Assembly (NCBI RefSeq): GCF_026342355.1
Contig: NZ_JAPEMV010000001.1
Span: 1,922,001-1,986,000 of the forward strand
DNA: 64,000 nucleotides
Reading direction: 5' to 3'
Source of the DNA: Streptomyces sp. NBC_00249
Lineage (GTDB): Bacteria > Actinomycetota > Actinomycetes > Streptomycetales > Streptomycetaceae
Position 1 is the stretch's first letter, and each line of letters opens with the position of its first letter. Shown here piece after piece: positions 24,384 to 34,007 of the stretch. The translations under genes and the position numbers were made by a program. Below the pieces are notes generated by a model. It was not told the origin of the DNA. It did no database searches and saw only the letters and a program-made list of their open reading frames with translations.

Positions 24384-26456
24384 CTACGCGCGGCTGACGT
24401 CGTACACGCCCGGTACGTCCCGCATGGCCCGCATCAGGGCCGGGAGCCCGGTCGCGTCGGGCAGTTGCAGGGTGTAGCTGTGCCGGACCCGCTGCTCCAC
24501 GGGCGGCTCCACGGTGGCGGAGATCACCTCGACGCCTTCGCGGGCGATGGCCTCGGTCAGATCGGCCAGCAGGTGCGGGCGGCCGAACGATTCAGCGAGG
24601 AGGGTGACCCGGCAGTCGGCGGTGGCCCGCCAGTGCACGGCGACCGAGGTCCGCCCCAGCGACCGCATCTGGGCCACGGCGGGACAGTGCACCCGGTGCA
24701 CGGTGACGGCCCCGCCCCGTACGACGAACCCGGCGACCGCGTCCGGCGGGACGGGCGTGCAGCACCCGGCGAGGCGGACGTGGGCGTCGGGCAGGTCGGC
24801 GACGGCGTTGCCCCCGCCGCCGCGCAGCCCGGTCACGGACAGCGGCGCCCGGGGCGCGGCGGCGGCGGGCCCGGCCCCGTCGGGGTGGGACTCCAGCCAG
24901 CTGCTGATCGCGATCCGGGCGGCCGGGGTCCGTGCGTGCTCCAGCCAGTCGGCGGCGGGCCCGGAGGAGGCGTCGTGGGCGAGCAGCAGCTGCACGGTGT
25001 CGCCGTCGGAGAGCGGGGAGGACAGGGAGGTCAGGCGCCCGTTGACGCGGGCGCCGATACAGCCGTGCGCCGCCTCGCCGTGCTGGGCGTAGGCGGCGTC
25101 GATACAGCTGGCCCCGGCGGGCAGGCCGAGCGTCCCGCCGTCGGCCCGGAACACGGTGATCTCCCGGTCCTGGGCCAGTTCGGCGCGCAGTACGGTCCAG
25201 AAGGTGTCGGGGTCGGGCGCGGACTGCTGCCAGTCGAGGAGCCGGGAGAGCCAGCCGGGGCGGGTGGGGTCGACCCGTTCCTCGTCGCTGTCGGCGGGTT
25301 CGCCGGTGGTGTACGGGTTGCCGAGGGCGACGACGCCCGCCTCGGCGACGCGGTGCATCTGGCGGGAGCGGACGATGACCTCGGCGACGTACCCCTCGGG
25401 GACGGCGACGGCGGTGTGCAGTGACTGGTAGAGGTTGAACTTGGGGGCGGCGATGAAGTCCTTGAACTCCGAGACGACCGGGGTGAAGCAGGTGTGCAGC
25501 TCGCCGAGGACGGCGTAACAGTCGGCGTTCTCGCCGACGAGGACGAGGATCCGGCCGAAGTCGGAGCCGCGCAGTTCGCCGCGGGTGCGGGCGATGCGGT
25601 GGACGGAGACGAAGTGCCGGGGGCGTACCTGTACCTCGGCGGAGATCCCGGCCTCGCGCAGGACGGCGCGTACGGAGTCGGCGATGGCGGGGAGGGGGTC
25701 GGCCTCTCCCGAGTGGGCGGCGATGAGCGCGCGCGTGTGCTCGTACTCCTCGGGGTGCAGGATCGCGAAGACGAGGTCTTCCAGCTCGGTCTTGAGGGCC
25801 TGCACTCCGAGGCGTTCGGCGAGCGGGATGAGGACGTCACGGGTGACCTTGGCGATGCGGGCCTGTTTTTCGGGGCGCATCACGCCGAGGGTGCGCATGT
25901 TGTGGAGGCGGTCGGCGAGCTTGATGGACATGACGCGGACGTCGTTGCCGGTGGCGACGAGCATCTTGCGGAAGGTTTCCGGTTCGGCGGCGGCGCCGTA
26001 GTCGATCTTCTCGACCTTGGTGACGCCGTCGACGATGAAGCGGACCTCGTCGCCGAACTCCTCGCCGACCTGATCGAGGGTCACGTCGGTGTCCTCGACG
26101 GTGTCGTGGAGGAGCGAGGCCGTCAGGGTGGTGGTCTCGGCGCCGAGTTCGGCGAGGATCAGGGTGACGGCGAGCGGGTGGGTGATGTACGGCTCGCCGC
26201 TCTTGCGCATCTGGCCGCGGTGCGAGGTCTCCGCGAGCAGGTAGGCCCGCCGCAGGATGGACAGGTCGGCGTCCGGATGGTGGGCGCGATGCGCTTCTGC
26301 TACGTGTCCGATGGCGTCCGGGAGTCGGTCGCGGGACGTCGGCCCTAGCAGGGCCGCCCGGCCGAGGCGGCGCAGATCGAGCCGGGTCCGGCCCCGTCTG
26401 CGCAGCTCAGGACGCACTTCGGCATGTGCTTCGGGGTTCGTGGCCTCTGCACTCAT
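24384..26456 (-). CDS. RelA/SpoT-homologue (RSH) protein, RshA-like
   Basis: A 690-residue RSH protein of (p)ppGpp metabolism. It has an HD hydrolase domain (L-L-H-D-T-V-E-D and S-I-K-L-A-D-R-L-H-N-M-R-T-L), a synthetase domain (F-K-D-F-I-A-A-P-K-F-N-L-Y-Q-S-L-H-T), a TGS domain near 440-500, and a C-terminal CC/ACT region (L-A-G-C-C-T-P-V-P). ATG 26456 has GGAGG upstream. Streptomyces usually has a main RelA elsewhere plus this second RSH, which I equate with RshA. The synthetase motifs deviate from consensus (E-V-I-V-R-S for E-x-Q-I-R-T, and no A-A-H-W), so hydrolase activity may dominate. Confidence 0.9.
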   Translation of the reverse strand: MSAEATNPEAHAEVRPELRRRGRTRLDLRRLGRAALLGPTSRDRLPDAIGHVAEAHRAHHPDADLSILRRAYLLAETSHRGQMRKSGEPYITHPLAVTLILAELGAETTTLTASLLHDTVEDTDVTLDQVGEEFGDEVRFIVDGVTKVEKIDYGAAAEPETFRKMLVATGNDVRVMSIKLADRLHNMRTLGVMRPEKQARIAKVTRDVLIPLAERLGVQALKTELEDLVFAILHPEEYEHTRALIAAHSGEADPLPAIADSVRAVLREAGISAEVQVRPRHFVSVHRIARTRGELRGSDFGRILVLVGENADCYAVLGELHTCFTPVVSEFKDFIAAPKFNLYQSLHTAVAVPEGYVAEVIVRSRQMHRVAEAGVVALGNPYTTGEPADSDEERVDPTRPGWLSRLLDWQQSAPDPDTFWTVLRAELAQDREITVFRADGGTLGLPAGASCIDAAYAQHGEAAHGCIGARVNGRLTSLSSPLSDGDTVQLLLAHDASSGPAADWLEHARTPAARIAISSWLESHPDGAGPAAAAPRAPLSVTGLRGGGGNAVADLPDAHVRLAGCCTPVPPDAVAGFVVRGGAVTVHRVHCPAVAQMRSLGRTSVAVHWRATADCRVTLLAESFGRPHLLADLTEAIAREGVEVISATVEPPVEQRVRHSYTLQLPDATGLPALMRAMRDVPGVYDVSRA

Positions 26457-26596
26457 GGGCACCTCCGGCGGCTTCGACCGGCGGTGGCGGGCATGGGGTG
26501 AGCCCTCAGGGCCGGTGCCTGATGTTACCGACCCCACCACGTGGCGCAGTCCACCTCTCGCTCAGCGTGAAACGGATCACCCATGAGAGGGAATCT

Positions 26597-27472
26597 TCAG
26601 GCGAAAGCCGTTTCGGTGAGCCAGGCGGCTTCGAACTCGCCGGAGGCCACGATCACGGCCGGTCCGGTCATGTCGACCCGGCCGTCGGGGTGCTCGGTGA
26701 TGACGAGCGTGCCGCCGGGGAGGTCGACGGTGTACGAGACGGGTGCGCCGGTGAGCGCGGGGTCGGCGCCGTCGCGCCGGATGGCTGCCACGGCGACGGC
26801 GCAGGCGCCGGTGCCGCAGGAGCGGGTCTCGCCGGAGCCGCGCTCGTGGACGCGCATGGCGACGTGCCGGGGGCCCCGGTCGACGACGAATTCGACGTTG
26901 ACCCCGGTGGGGTAGGCGGAGGCCGGGCTGAAGGGCGGAGGGCTGTACAGGTTGCCGGCCTGGTCGAGGCTCTCGACGAAGGCGACGGCGTGCGGGTTGC
27001 CCATGTTCACGTTCCGCGCGGGCCAGGTGTGCTCGCCGACGGAGACGGTGACCTCGCCCTCGGGGAGCAGGGCGCGGCCCATGGAGACGGTGACGTCGCC
27101 CGTCTTGTCGAGGTGGACCCGCTTGACGCCGCCGCGGGTGGCGACGGCCAGGTCGCCTGGCTCGACGTGGCCGGCGTGCTGGAGGTAGCGGGCGAAGACG
27201 CGTACGCCGTTGCCGCACATCTCGGCGACGGAGCCGTCGCTGTTGCGGTAGTCCATGAACCACTCGGCCTCGGCGGCCATGTGGGCGGCTTCGGGGTGGG
27301 CGGCGGAGCGGACCACGTGCAGCACACCGTCGGCGCCGATGCCGGCCCGGCGGTCGCACAGTGCGGCGACGGCGCTCGCGGGCAGCTCGACGGCGTTGTC
27401 CGGATCCGGGACGATCACGAAGTCGTTCTCGGTGCCGTGACCCTTGAGGAAGGGGAGGGTGGTGTGCGTCAC
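26597..27472 (-). CDS. dapF: Diaminopimelate epimerase
   Basis: Converts LL- to meso-diaminopimelate for lysine and other meso-DAP needs. The two catalytic cysteines are visible, in E-M-C-G-N-G-V-R and S-C-G-T-G-A-C-A. The N-terminal G-H-G-T-E-N-D-F is also diagnostic. GTG 27472 gives 291 residues and starts V-T-H-T-T-L-P-F-L-K-G; an upstream in-frame GTG at 27496 would add eight residues. Confidence 0.95.
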   Translation of the reverse strand: MTHTTLPFLKGHGTENDFVIVPDPDNAVELPASAVAALCDRRAGIGADGVLHVVRSAAHPEAAHMAAEAEWFMDYRNSDGSVAEMCGNGVRVFARYLQHAGHVEPGDLAVATRGGVKRVHLDKTGDVTVSMGRALLPEGEVTVSVGEHTWPARNVNMGNPHAVAFVESLDQAGNLYSPPPFSPASAYPTGVNVEFVVDRGPRHVAMRVHERGSGETRSCGTGACAVAVAAIRRDGADPALTGAPVSYTVDLPGGTLVITEHPDGRVDMTGPAVIVASGEFEAAWLTETAFA

Positions 27473-27535
27473 CGTGCCATGGTACCGAGCCGGCACCGGC
27501 CCTGACCGGCGGGGATCGGCGCGCTGCCGACTCCG

Positions 27536-28150
27536 TCAGCGGAGCCGGGCCACCCGGTACACGGCGAGTGCTACGACGGCCAGCGCGACGAGCGCGTACA
27601 GCGCGGCCATCCGCCAGTCGGGCCGGCGGCCGCTGCCGCGCGGCGGGAGCCCGGGCCACGTGTAGCCGACGCGGCGCGCGGCCATCATGCCCCAGCCGCC
27701 CGCGCAGGAGCTGATGAGGAAGCCGAGCATGGCGACCACGGCTCCGCCGTCGCCGAACTCGAAGGCGAGGGGGAACGCGAACATCAGGGACCCGGCGGCG
27801 GCCAGCATCACGATGGGGGCGATCTGCCAGATGCGCAGGCGGCGCTGCGGGCGGAGCTCGACCTCGAACTCGGGGCCGGAGACGTCCTCCGCGCCGGTGT
27901 CGGACGCGTCGGGGCCGTCGGGGCTCAGCCGGGCGGGGTCGGCGGGCAGCCCGAGCCCGTCGGCGGCGGCGGGCGCGGGCGCGCCCGTACCGGCGCCGGG
28001 GCCGGGGCCCGTGCCCCGGGCCTCACCGGTGCCGGGCGGCTGGGCTTCGACGGGCACGCCCGGCTCACCGGGCCCGCTGTGAAGCTTCGGGTCCGCTTCC
28101 TGCCTGGTGTCGTCCCGCCCGGTGTCCCGAGGGCCGGCCTCCATAGCCAC
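27536..28150 (-). CDS. Conserved membrane protein of unknown function
   Basis: A 204-residue protein. The first 90 residues are Pro/Gly/Ala-rich and probably disordered. Three hydrophobic segments follow, at about 107-130, 136-156 and 182-200. GTG 28150 (or ATG 28144) has GGGAGG upstream. It lies between miaA and dapF in the same direction and may be cotranscribed with them. No recognisable domain. Confidence 0.72.
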   Translation of the reverse strand: MAMEAGPRDTGRDDTRQEADPKLHSGPGEPGVPVEAQPPGTGEARGTGPGPGAGTGAPAPAAADGLGLPADPARLSPDGPDASDTGAEDVSGPEFEVELRPQRRLRIWQIAPIVMLAAAGSLMFAFPLAFEFGDGGAVVAMLGFLISSCAGGWGMMAARRVGYTWPGLPPRGSGRRPDWRMAALYALVALAVVALAVYRVARLR

Positions 28151-28255
28151 GCGCCCTCCCCACTCGGACTTCGTACGCCGCTGTTCAGAAGTTTGATGAT
28201 GGCACGGCCTTGGCCCCGCGACGGGCGCACGGGGCGTCCCGATGCCATCACGTGA

Positions 28256-29194
28256 TCAGGCTGTGACCGCTCGTTCGACCAACGAGCGCGCCAGTCCGGG
28301 GAGTTCCCCGCGGTCCGCGGCGGCCCCGCTGAGCCAGTGCACGCGGGGGTCCCGGCGGAACCACGAGTCCTGGCGGCGGGCGAACCGCTTGGTGGCGCGG
28401 ACGGTCTCGGTCCGGGCCTCCTCCTCGGTGCACTCCCCCGCGAGGGCGGCCAGCACCTGCTGGTAGCCGAGGGCCCTGGAGGCGGTGATTCCGTCGCGCA
28501 GGCCCTGGGCCTCCAGGGCGCGCACCTCGTCGACCAGCCCGTCCTCCCACATGCGGTCCACGCGCAGCGCGATCCGCTCGTCGAGTTCGGGCCGGGCGAC
28601 GTCGACGCCGATCTGGACGGTGTCGTAGACGGACTCGTGGCCGGGCAGGTTGGCGGTGTAGGGGCGCCCGGTGATCTCGATGACCTCCAGGGCCCGGACG
28701 ATGCGGCGGCCGTTGCTGGGCAGGATCGCGGCGGCGGCGGCCGGGTCGGCGGCGGCGAGGCGGGCGTGCAGGGCGCCGGGGCCGCGCAGGGTGGCCTCCT
28801 CCTCCAGCCGGGCCCGGACCTCGGGGTCGGTGCCGGGGAACTCCATGGCGTCGAGGGCGCCACGGACGTAGAGGCCGGATCCGCCGACGAGGACGGGGGT
28901 GCGGCCCTCGGCGAGCAGCTTGTCGATCTCGACGCGGGCGAGCCGCTGGTACTCGGCGACGCTGGCGGTCTCGGTGACGTCCCAGATGTCGAGGAGGTGG
29001 TGCGGGACGCCGCCGCGCTCCTCCACCGTCAGTTTGGCGGTGCCGATGTCCATCCCCCGGTACAGCTGCATGGAGTCCGCGTTGACGACCTCGCCGTCGA
29101 AGTGACGGGCCAGGGCGACACCCAGATCGGACTTTCCGGCCGCGGTGGGACCGACGACGGCGATGACCCGCGGGGCGGGGGCTGCATTCCTCAC
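28256..29194 (-). CDS. miaA: tRNA dimethylallyltransferase
   Basis: Adds the isopentenyl group to A37 of tRNAs reading U-starting codons; MiaB, encoded nearby, then methylthiolates it. The P-loop G-P-T-A-A-G-K-S is at 15-22, followed by N-A-D-S-M-Q-L-Y-R-G-M-D-I-G-T-A-K. The later segment R-R-I-V-R-A-L-E-V also fits. The GTG start at 29194 gives 312 residues; GTG 29200 is an alternative. In Streptomyces this pathway affects translation of UUA-containing regulators because of tRNA-Leu(UAA). Confidence 0.95.
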   Translation of the reverse strand: MRNAAPAPRVIAVVGPTAAGKSDLGVALARHFDGEVVNADSMQLYRGMDIGTAKLTVEERGGVPHHLLDIWDVTETASVAEYQRLARVEIDKLLAEGRTPVLVGGSGLYVRGALDAMEFPGTDPEVRARLEEEATLRGPGALHARLAAADPAAAAAILPSNGRRIVRALEVIEITGRPYTANLPGHESVYDTVQIGVDVARPELDERIALRVDRMWEDGLVDEVRALEAQGLRDGITASRALGYQQVLAALAGECTEEEARTETVRATKRFARRQDSWFRRDPRVHWLSGAAADRGELPGLARSLVERAVTA

Positions 29195-29369
29195 CGACAC
29201 AGTCTCGCAAACCGAACGGCGTGTACCCGATCGGGTTACGTGACGGGGTGCGGCGGGGGTCGTTGCCCTGAAGAGGTTCCGGCCCGGCGTGCGCCTGGCG
29301 CGCACCTGGTGGAGGCCGGTCCGGCCACGGCGGAACTTCACCCGCACGAGTAACGTTATGGGAGTAGAC

Positions 29370-29594
29370 ATGGGCGTTTTTGACCGGTTTTTTCGCCGCA
29401 AGGACGAGGTAGCGACCGAGGCGGTCGCCGCCGAGGCCGAGGCGGCGGAGACGCTGACGGCGGAGACCGAACCGGCCGAGGAGGCCGGCGAGGGGACGTC
29501 CGAGGCGGCGGCGGCCGAGGGTGTGGAGATCCCGAAGCAGCAGTCGGCCGAGGCGGCCGCGGACAGCGAGACCGGCGAGGGCGCCCGCACGTAG
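29370..29594 (+). CDS. Small acidic Ala/Glu-rich protein
   Basis: Seventy-four residues beginning M-G-V-F-D-R-F-F-R-R-K, a short basic amphipathic N-terminus. An almost purely Ala/Glu/Thr tail follows. GGGAG precedes ATG 29370 at good spacing. It sits 23 bp before the antitoxin-like gene and is probably cotranscribed with it. Function unknown; the N-terminus could bind membrane or protein, and the tail is likely disordered. Confidence 0.6.
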   Translation: MGVFDRFFRRKDEVATEAVAAEAEAAETLTAETEPAEEAGEGTSEAAAAEGVEIPKQQSAEAAADSETGEGART

Positions 29595-29617
29595 CCACCG
29601 CCACTGGAAGGTGACCC

Positions 29618-29863
29618 ATGGGCCTGCTGGACAATCTGAAGGCCAAGCTCGCTCCGGCCAAGGACAAGGTCGGTGACCTCGCTCAGCAGCACGAGGGCAA
29701 GATCGGCGAGAGCCTCGACAAGGTCGCCAAGGCCGTGGACTCCAAGACCCACGGCAAGTACAGCGACCGGATCACGAGCGGGACGGGCAAGGCGAAGGAC
29801 GCCCTGGGCAAGATCGCGCACAAGGACACTCCCGGCGGGCCGACGCCGCCGGCGGCCCCCTGA
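29618..29863 (+). CDS. MT0933/Rv0909-type antitoxin-like protein
   Basis: Eighty-one residues, M-G-L-L-D-N-L-K-A-K onward, with repeated amphipathic Lys-rich helices. This pattern matches the MT0933_antitox family named after a mycobacterial antitoxin. GAAGGTG precedes ATG 29618. The usual partner toxin is not next to it: the neighbours are a small acidic protein and, convergently, a dioxygenase-like gene. In Streptomyces this family is often found alone, so a toxin-antitoxin role is unproven. Confidence 0.72.
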   Translation: MGLLDNLKAKLAPAKDKVGDLAQQHEGKIGESLDKVAKAVDSKTHGKYSDRITSGTGKAKDALGKIAHKDTPGGPTPPAAP

Positions 29864-29945
29864 CGCGGTACCGGAAGGGGCGCGGGACCGACCGGTCCCG
29901 CGCCCCTTCGCCGTGTCCGGCGGCGGTCCCCGCCCGGCGGTCCGC

Positions 29946-30665
29946 TCAGGACCAGGCGGCCACGAAGTAGCCGACCCCGTACGGGGCGTCCTCGTACAGC
30001 AGCCGGCCGTCCAGGCCGGCGTCCTCGGCGGCGCCCGCGAGGACCTGCCAGGGCGCGCGCCCGGCCGCCTGGAGTTCGGCGGCGAGCGCGGGGTCGATCC
30101 CGGCGAGCGCCGCGGTGTCGGCGGCGCCCAGGGCCCGTCCGGCGGCGGCGTCGAAGGCGGCGGCGCGCTCGTCGAGGTAGCCGGGGGCCTTCAGGGTCCG
30201 GCAGGCGCTGCCGTCACCCATGACGAGCAGGGCGACGCGCGCCTCCCGGGCGGCGAGGCCGCGCCCGGCGTCCAGGCAGGCGGCCGTCTCCAGCGGAGCG
30301 GCGACCCCGAACCCCTCGACGGGGGCGGAGCCCCAGCGGGCGCGGCGCAGCAGCCAGGCGCCCACGGCGAGGGAGGGCGGCAGCAGCCGGGCCCCCTCCT
30401 CGCCTTCCCCGAGCTGTACGCCGGAGCCGGGGCCCCCGTCCACTCCGAAGCCGCGGAAGGTGCCGCGGGAGCCCGGGGGGTAGGGCCCGAGGTGGCCGGC
30501 GTCGGCGGCCCCGACCACGACCAGCAGGTCGGGCCGGGAGGCGGCGAGCACGGCGAGCGCGTCGGAGCAGGCGGTACGGGCGTCGTCCAGTTCGGCGGCG
30601 GCGCCCGCGGCGACCTCCGGCACGAGGAGCGGCGGCGCGGGACAGACGGCGGCGGCTACGAGCAT
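29946..30665 (-). CDS. Class III extradiol dioxygenase-like protein (subunit B fold)
   Basis: A 239-residue protein starting M-L-V-A-A-A-V-C-P-A-P-P-L-L-V-P-E. Sequence segments such as V-V-V-G-A-A-D and L-L-V-M-G-D-G-S-A fit the LigB-like fold. The usual iron-binding histidines are not obvious, so catalytic activity is uncertain. It lies 34 bp downstream of miaB and in the same direction, consistent with a conserved neighbourhood rather than an aromatic pathway. Confidence 0.72.
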   Translation of the reverse strand: MLVAAAVCPAPPLLVPEVAAGAAAELDDARTACSDALAVLAASRPDLLVVVGAADAGHLGPYPPGSRGTFRGFGVDGGPGSGVQLGEGEEGARLLPPSLAVGAWLLRRARWGSAPVEGFGVAAPLETAACLDAGRGLAAREARVALLVMGDGSACRTLKAPGYLDERAAAFDAAAGRALGAADTAALAGIDPALAAELQAAGRAPWQVLAGAAEDAGLDGRLLYEDAPYGVGYFVAAWS

Positions 30666-30699
30666 GATCCGCAGCCTAGCCGCCCCCGGTGGCCGGTGG

Positions 30700-32217
30700 T
30701 CAGCCGATCGCGCAGCCCGAGGTGGTGACGGGCAGCGGGGCCGGGACGCCGAGGGTGGGGATGCCGAGCATGACGCCCGCCGGCTGGGCCGGGGCGGCGT
30801 TGCGCTTCTCCCACGCGTCGCCGGCGCGGGTGCGGCGTACCGCCTGGGTCGGGCCCTCGGCGAGGAGGTGGTGCGGGGCGGCGTAGGTGATCTCGACGGT
30901 GACCACGTCGCCGGGGCGGACGTCCTCGGCGGGCTTGGTGAAGTGCACCAGGCGGTTGTCGGGGGCGCGGCCCGAGAGGCGGTCGGTGGCGCCGTCCTTG
31001 CGGCCCTCGCCCTCGGCGACCATGACCTCCAGGGTGCGGCCGACCTGCTTCTTGTTCTCCTCCCAGGAGATCTCCTCCTGGAGGGCGACCAGGCGCATGT
31101 AGCGGTCCTGGACGACCTCCTTGGGGATCTGGCCGTCCATGTCGGCGGCCGGGGTGCCGGGGCGCTTGGAGTACTGGAAGGTGAAGGCGTTCGCGAAGCG
31201 GGCCTCGCGGACGGTGTGCATCGTCTGCTGGAAGTCCTCCTCCGTCTCACCGGGGAAGCCCACGATGATGTCGGTGGAGATCGCGGCGTGCGGGATCGCG
31301 GCGCGGACCTTCTCGATGATCCCGAGGAAACGCTCCTGCCGGTAGGACCGGCGCATCGCCTTGAGGATCGGGTCGGAACCGGACTGGAGCGGCATGTGCA
31401 GCTGCGGCATCACGTTCGGGGTCTCGGCCATGGCCGCGATCACGTCGTCGGTGAAGTCGCGCGGGTGCGGGGAGGTGAAGCGGACCCGCTCCAGGCCCTC
31501 GATCTGCCCGCAGGCGCGCAGCAGCTTGCTGAAGGCCTCGCGGTCGCCCAGGTCGGAGCCGTAGGCGTTGACGTTCTGCCCGAGCAGGGTGATCTCGGAG
31601 ACGCCCTCGGCGACCAGCGCCTCGACCTCGGCGAGGATGTCGCCGGGACGGCGGTCCTCCTCCTTGCCGCGCAGCGCCGGGACGATGCAGAAGGTGCAGG
31701 TGTTGTTGCAGCCGACGGAGATCGAGACCCAGGCGGCGTACGCGGACTCGCGGCGGGTCGGGAGGGTGGAGGGGAAGGCCTCCAGCGACTCGGCGATCTC
31801 GACCTGCGCCTCCTCCTGGACGCGGGCGCGCTCCAGCAGGACGGGCAGCTTGCCGATGTTGTGCGTGCCGAAGACGACGTCGACCCAGGGAGCGCGCTTG
31901 GTGATGGTGTCGCGGTCCTTCTGGGCGAGGCAGCCGCCGACGGCGATCTGCATGCCGGGGCGCTTCGTCTTCATGGGGGCGAGGCGGCCGAGGTTGCCGT
32001 ACAGCTTGTTGTCGGCGTTCTCGCGTACCGCGCAGGTGTTGAAGACGACGACGTCGGCGTCCCCGTCGGAACCTTCGGGGGCGCGGACGTAGCCCGCGTC
32101 CTCCAGCAGACCGGAGAGTCGCTCGGAGTCGTGCACGTTCATCTGGCACCCGTAGGTGCGCACCTCGTAAGTTCCCTTAAGGTCCACTGCCGGGCTCCGG
32201 TCGCTGCTGCTGGTCAT
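30700..32217 (-). CDS. miaB: tRNA-2-methylthio-N6-dimethylallyladenosine synthase
   Basis: A 505-residue radical-SAM methylthiotransferase. Three N-terminal cysteines (Y-G-C-Q-M-N, N-T-C-A-V-R, G-G-C-L-A) bind the auxiliary cluster. C-N-N-T-C-T-F-C binds the radical-SAM 4Fe-4S cluster. A TRAM domain follows near the C-terminus. ATG 32217 overlaps the stop of the upstream gene as ATGA, which explains the weak ribosome site and suggests translational coupling. It works after MiaA on A37. Confidence 0.95.
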   Translation of the reverse strand: MTSSSDRSPAVDLKGTYEVRTYGCQMNVHDSERLSGLLEDAGYVRAPEGSDGDADVVVFNTCAVRENADNKLYGNLGRLAPMKTKRPGMQIAVGGCLAQKDRDTITKRAPWVDVVFGTHNIGKLPVLLERARVQEEAQVEIAESLEAFPSTLPTRRESAYAAWVSISVGCNNTCTFCIVPALRGKEEDRRPGDILAEVEALVAEGVSEITLLGQNVNAYGSDLGDREAFSKLLRACGQIEGLERVRFTSPHPRDFTDDVIAAMAETPNVMPQLHMPLQSGSDPILKAMRRSYRQERFLGIIEKVRAAIPHAAISTDIIVGFPGETEEDFQQTMHTVREARFANAFTFQYSKRPGTPAADMDGQIPKEVVQDRYMRLVALQEEISWEENKKQVGRTLEVMVAEGEGRKDGATDRLSGRAPDNRLVHFTKPAEDVRPGDVVTVEITYAAPHHLLAEGPTQAVRRTRAGDAWEKRNAAPAQPAGVMLGIPTLGVPAPLPVTTSGCAIG

Positions 32218-32864
32218 GCAACAAGGGTAGGCGGTACCCGGGAGCCCTCCGGCCCCCCGTGCAGCCTGCCCGCCGGGAGGCGGCGGCCGCACAGCACGAG
32301 CAGCAGGTCCTGGGCCGGGCCGTGGACGGGGCTGCCGCTGCCGTGGGACCAGTCGAGGCCGTCCGCGACGAGGCGGATACCGCTCAGGTCGACCCGGAAG
32401 AAGCGCAGGCCGGACGGTTCGACGGCGGCCGCCAGGAGGGGGCGCAGCCGGTCCTCGGGGACGCGGCGGGGGTGGCCGAGGGCGACGGTGATGTCGAGGC
32501 CGTGGACGACGTCGTGCGCGAGGCCGGCGGTGGGGCCGGCGGCCGGGGGCTTCCAGGGGTGGTGGGCGTGGTCGCGGAGCAGGGCGGCGAGCTCGGCCGG
32601 GGTGAAGGCGGCGGCGTCGCGGCGGGCGGTGCGGTCGGTCATCCGGTGCAGGCTGCCGCGGGCCTTGAGCAGCTCGGCGGCGAAGCCGGGCAGGGAGGTG
32701 CGGAAGCCCAGGGACATGTGCGCGGCGACCTCGCGGACGGTCCAGCCCGCGCAGAGCGAGGGGGCGTCCCACTGCGCGGGGGCGAGGGCGTCGAGTAGGT
32801 CGGCCAGCTCGCGGCGTTCGGCGGCGGTGGCCCGGGCGGTGTCGGTGGTCGGCGTCCGGCTCAT
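32214..32864 (-). CDS. Maleylpyruvate isomerase / mycothiol-dependent (DinB-fold) family protein
   Basis: A 216-residue protein with the N-terminal helix pattern and [11 protein letters not shown] of the mycothiol-dependent enzyme group. H-D-V-V-H-G-L-D near residue 123 gives further metal-ligand histidines. It overlaps miaB by 4 bp (ATGA), so the two are coupled. It is divergent from a LysR gene. The reaction is unknown; these proteins use mycothiol, the actinobacterial glutathione substitute, for isomerisation or detoxification. Confidence 0.78.
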   Translation of the reverse strand: MSRTPTTDTARATAAERRELADLLDALAPAQWDAPSLCAGWTVREVAAHMSLGFRTSLPGFAAELLKARGSLHRMTDRTARRDAAAFTPAELAALLRDHAHHPWKPPAAGPTAGLAHDVVHGLDITVALGHPRRVPEDRLRPLLAAAVEPSGLRFFRVDLSGIRLVADGLDWSHGSGSPVHGPAQDLLLVLCGRRLPAGRLHGGPEGSRVPPTLVA

Positions 32865-32905
32865 GGGTCCAGGGTCGGGGCCGGGCCTGCCATAAGTCCA
32901 AGAGT

Positions 32906-32928
32906 GATTCCTTCTACGATCTAGAATC
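32906..32928. promoter_or_regulatory. Possible LysR operator
   Basis: GATTC (32906-32910) and GAATC (32924-32928) form an inverted repeat with a 13-bp gap, containing a T-N11-A pattern typical of LysR sites. It lies in the 71-bp divergent region, immediately before the LysR start. Confidence 0.4.
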
Positions 32929-32935
32929 CACCGTT

Positions 32936-33871
32936 ATGGAACTGACGCAGCTGCGGTACTTCGTGGCGGTGGTGGAGGAGGGCGGCTTCACGCGGGCCGG
33001 GGCGCGGCTGCACGTGTCCCAGCCGGGGGTGAGCGCGCAGGTCGCGCAGCTGGAGCGGGAGCTCGGGCAGCGGCTCCTCGACCGGTCCGGGAGGCGGGTC
33101 ACGCCGACGGAGGCGGGCGAGGCGGTGCTCCCGTACGCGCGGGCCGCGCTGGCGGCGGTGGAGGGGATCCGGCGGACGGCCGACGAGTTCTCCGGGCTGC
33201 TGCGGGGCCGGGTGGCACTGGGGCTGATCCCGGGTGCGGCGGCGGCCCGGTCGGAGGGCTTCGACGTGGTGACGCTGCTCGGGGACTTCCACGACGCGCA
33301 CCCCCGGGTGGAGATCGCGCTGGCCGAGGACACCTCGGAGCGCATGCTGGCGGCGGTGCGGGACGGCCGGCTGGACCTGGCCCTGGTCGGGCTGGGCGGG
33401 GAGGAGCCCCCGGCGGGGGTCTCCACCCGGGTGCTGCTCGACGCGCCCCTGGTGGCGGCGGTGCGGCCCGGCCATCCGCTCGTACGGGAGGCCGTGCGCG
33501 CGACGATCCCGCTGGGCGCGCTCCGCGACCGGCCCCTGATCGCCCTGCCGCACGGGACGGGGGTGCGCGGGGTGCTGGAGCGGGCCTGCGCGGAGCTCGG
33601 CTTCACGCCCCGGGTGGACTTCGAGGCGGCGACCCCGGCGGTACTGGCCCGGCTGGCGGCCCGGGGCCTGGGCGTGGCGGTGTTCCCCTCGGGCGCGGAG
33701 ACGGGGGAGGCCGCGGGGGAGGCTACGGGCGGGGAGGCGCTGCGGACGCTGCGGATCACCGGGCCGGAGCTGCGCGGGCGGGTGGCCCTGGCCTGGCGCA
33801 CGGACGGCCCCTCGGGCCCCGCGGCCCGCCGCCTGCTGGCCCGCTTCCTCGACACCGTGGCCGGCGTGTGA
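32936..33871 (+). CDS. LysR-family transcriptional regulator
   Basis: A 311-residue regulator. The N-terminal winged HTH M-E-L-T-Q-L-R-Y-F-V-A-V-V-E is at about 1-60, and the effector-binding domain starts near residue 92. It is divergent from the mycothiol-type enzyme gene, which it may control. The inducer is unknown. Confidence 0.92.
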   Translation: MELTQLRYFVAVVEEGGFTRAGARLHVSQPGVSAQVAQLERELGQRLLDRSGRRVTPTEAGEAVLPYARAALAAVEGIRRTADEFSGLLRGRVALGLIPGAAAARSEGFDVVTLLGDFHDAHPRVEIALAEDTSERMLAAVRDGRLDLALVGLGGEEPPAGVSTRVLLDAPLVAAVRPGHPLVREAVRATIPLGALRDRPLIALPHGTGVRGVLERACAELGFTPRVDFEAATPAVLARLAARGLGVAVFPSGAETGEAAGEATGGEALRTLRITGPELRGRVALAWRTDGPSGPAARRLLARFLDTVAGV

Positions 33872-33919
33872 CCGACCCTACGGGCGGAGCGGAGTCTGCC
33901 GGGTCCCGCTGTGTCCGGA

Positions 33920-33951
33920 GCGCGTCGTGTACGCAGCGCGTCGTGTACGGA
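33920..33951. repeat. 16-bp tandem duplication
   Basis: GCGCGTCGTGTACGCA is directly followed by GCGCGTCGTGTACGGA. It lies in the 136-bp spacer between the LysR and TAXI genes. It may be a simple slippage product. Confidence 0.7.
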
Positions 33952-34007
33952 GCCCCCGGGGCAGGGGTTTCGTGACAGGACGGCGGGCGGGTGGCAGGAT
34001 CGCCCGC

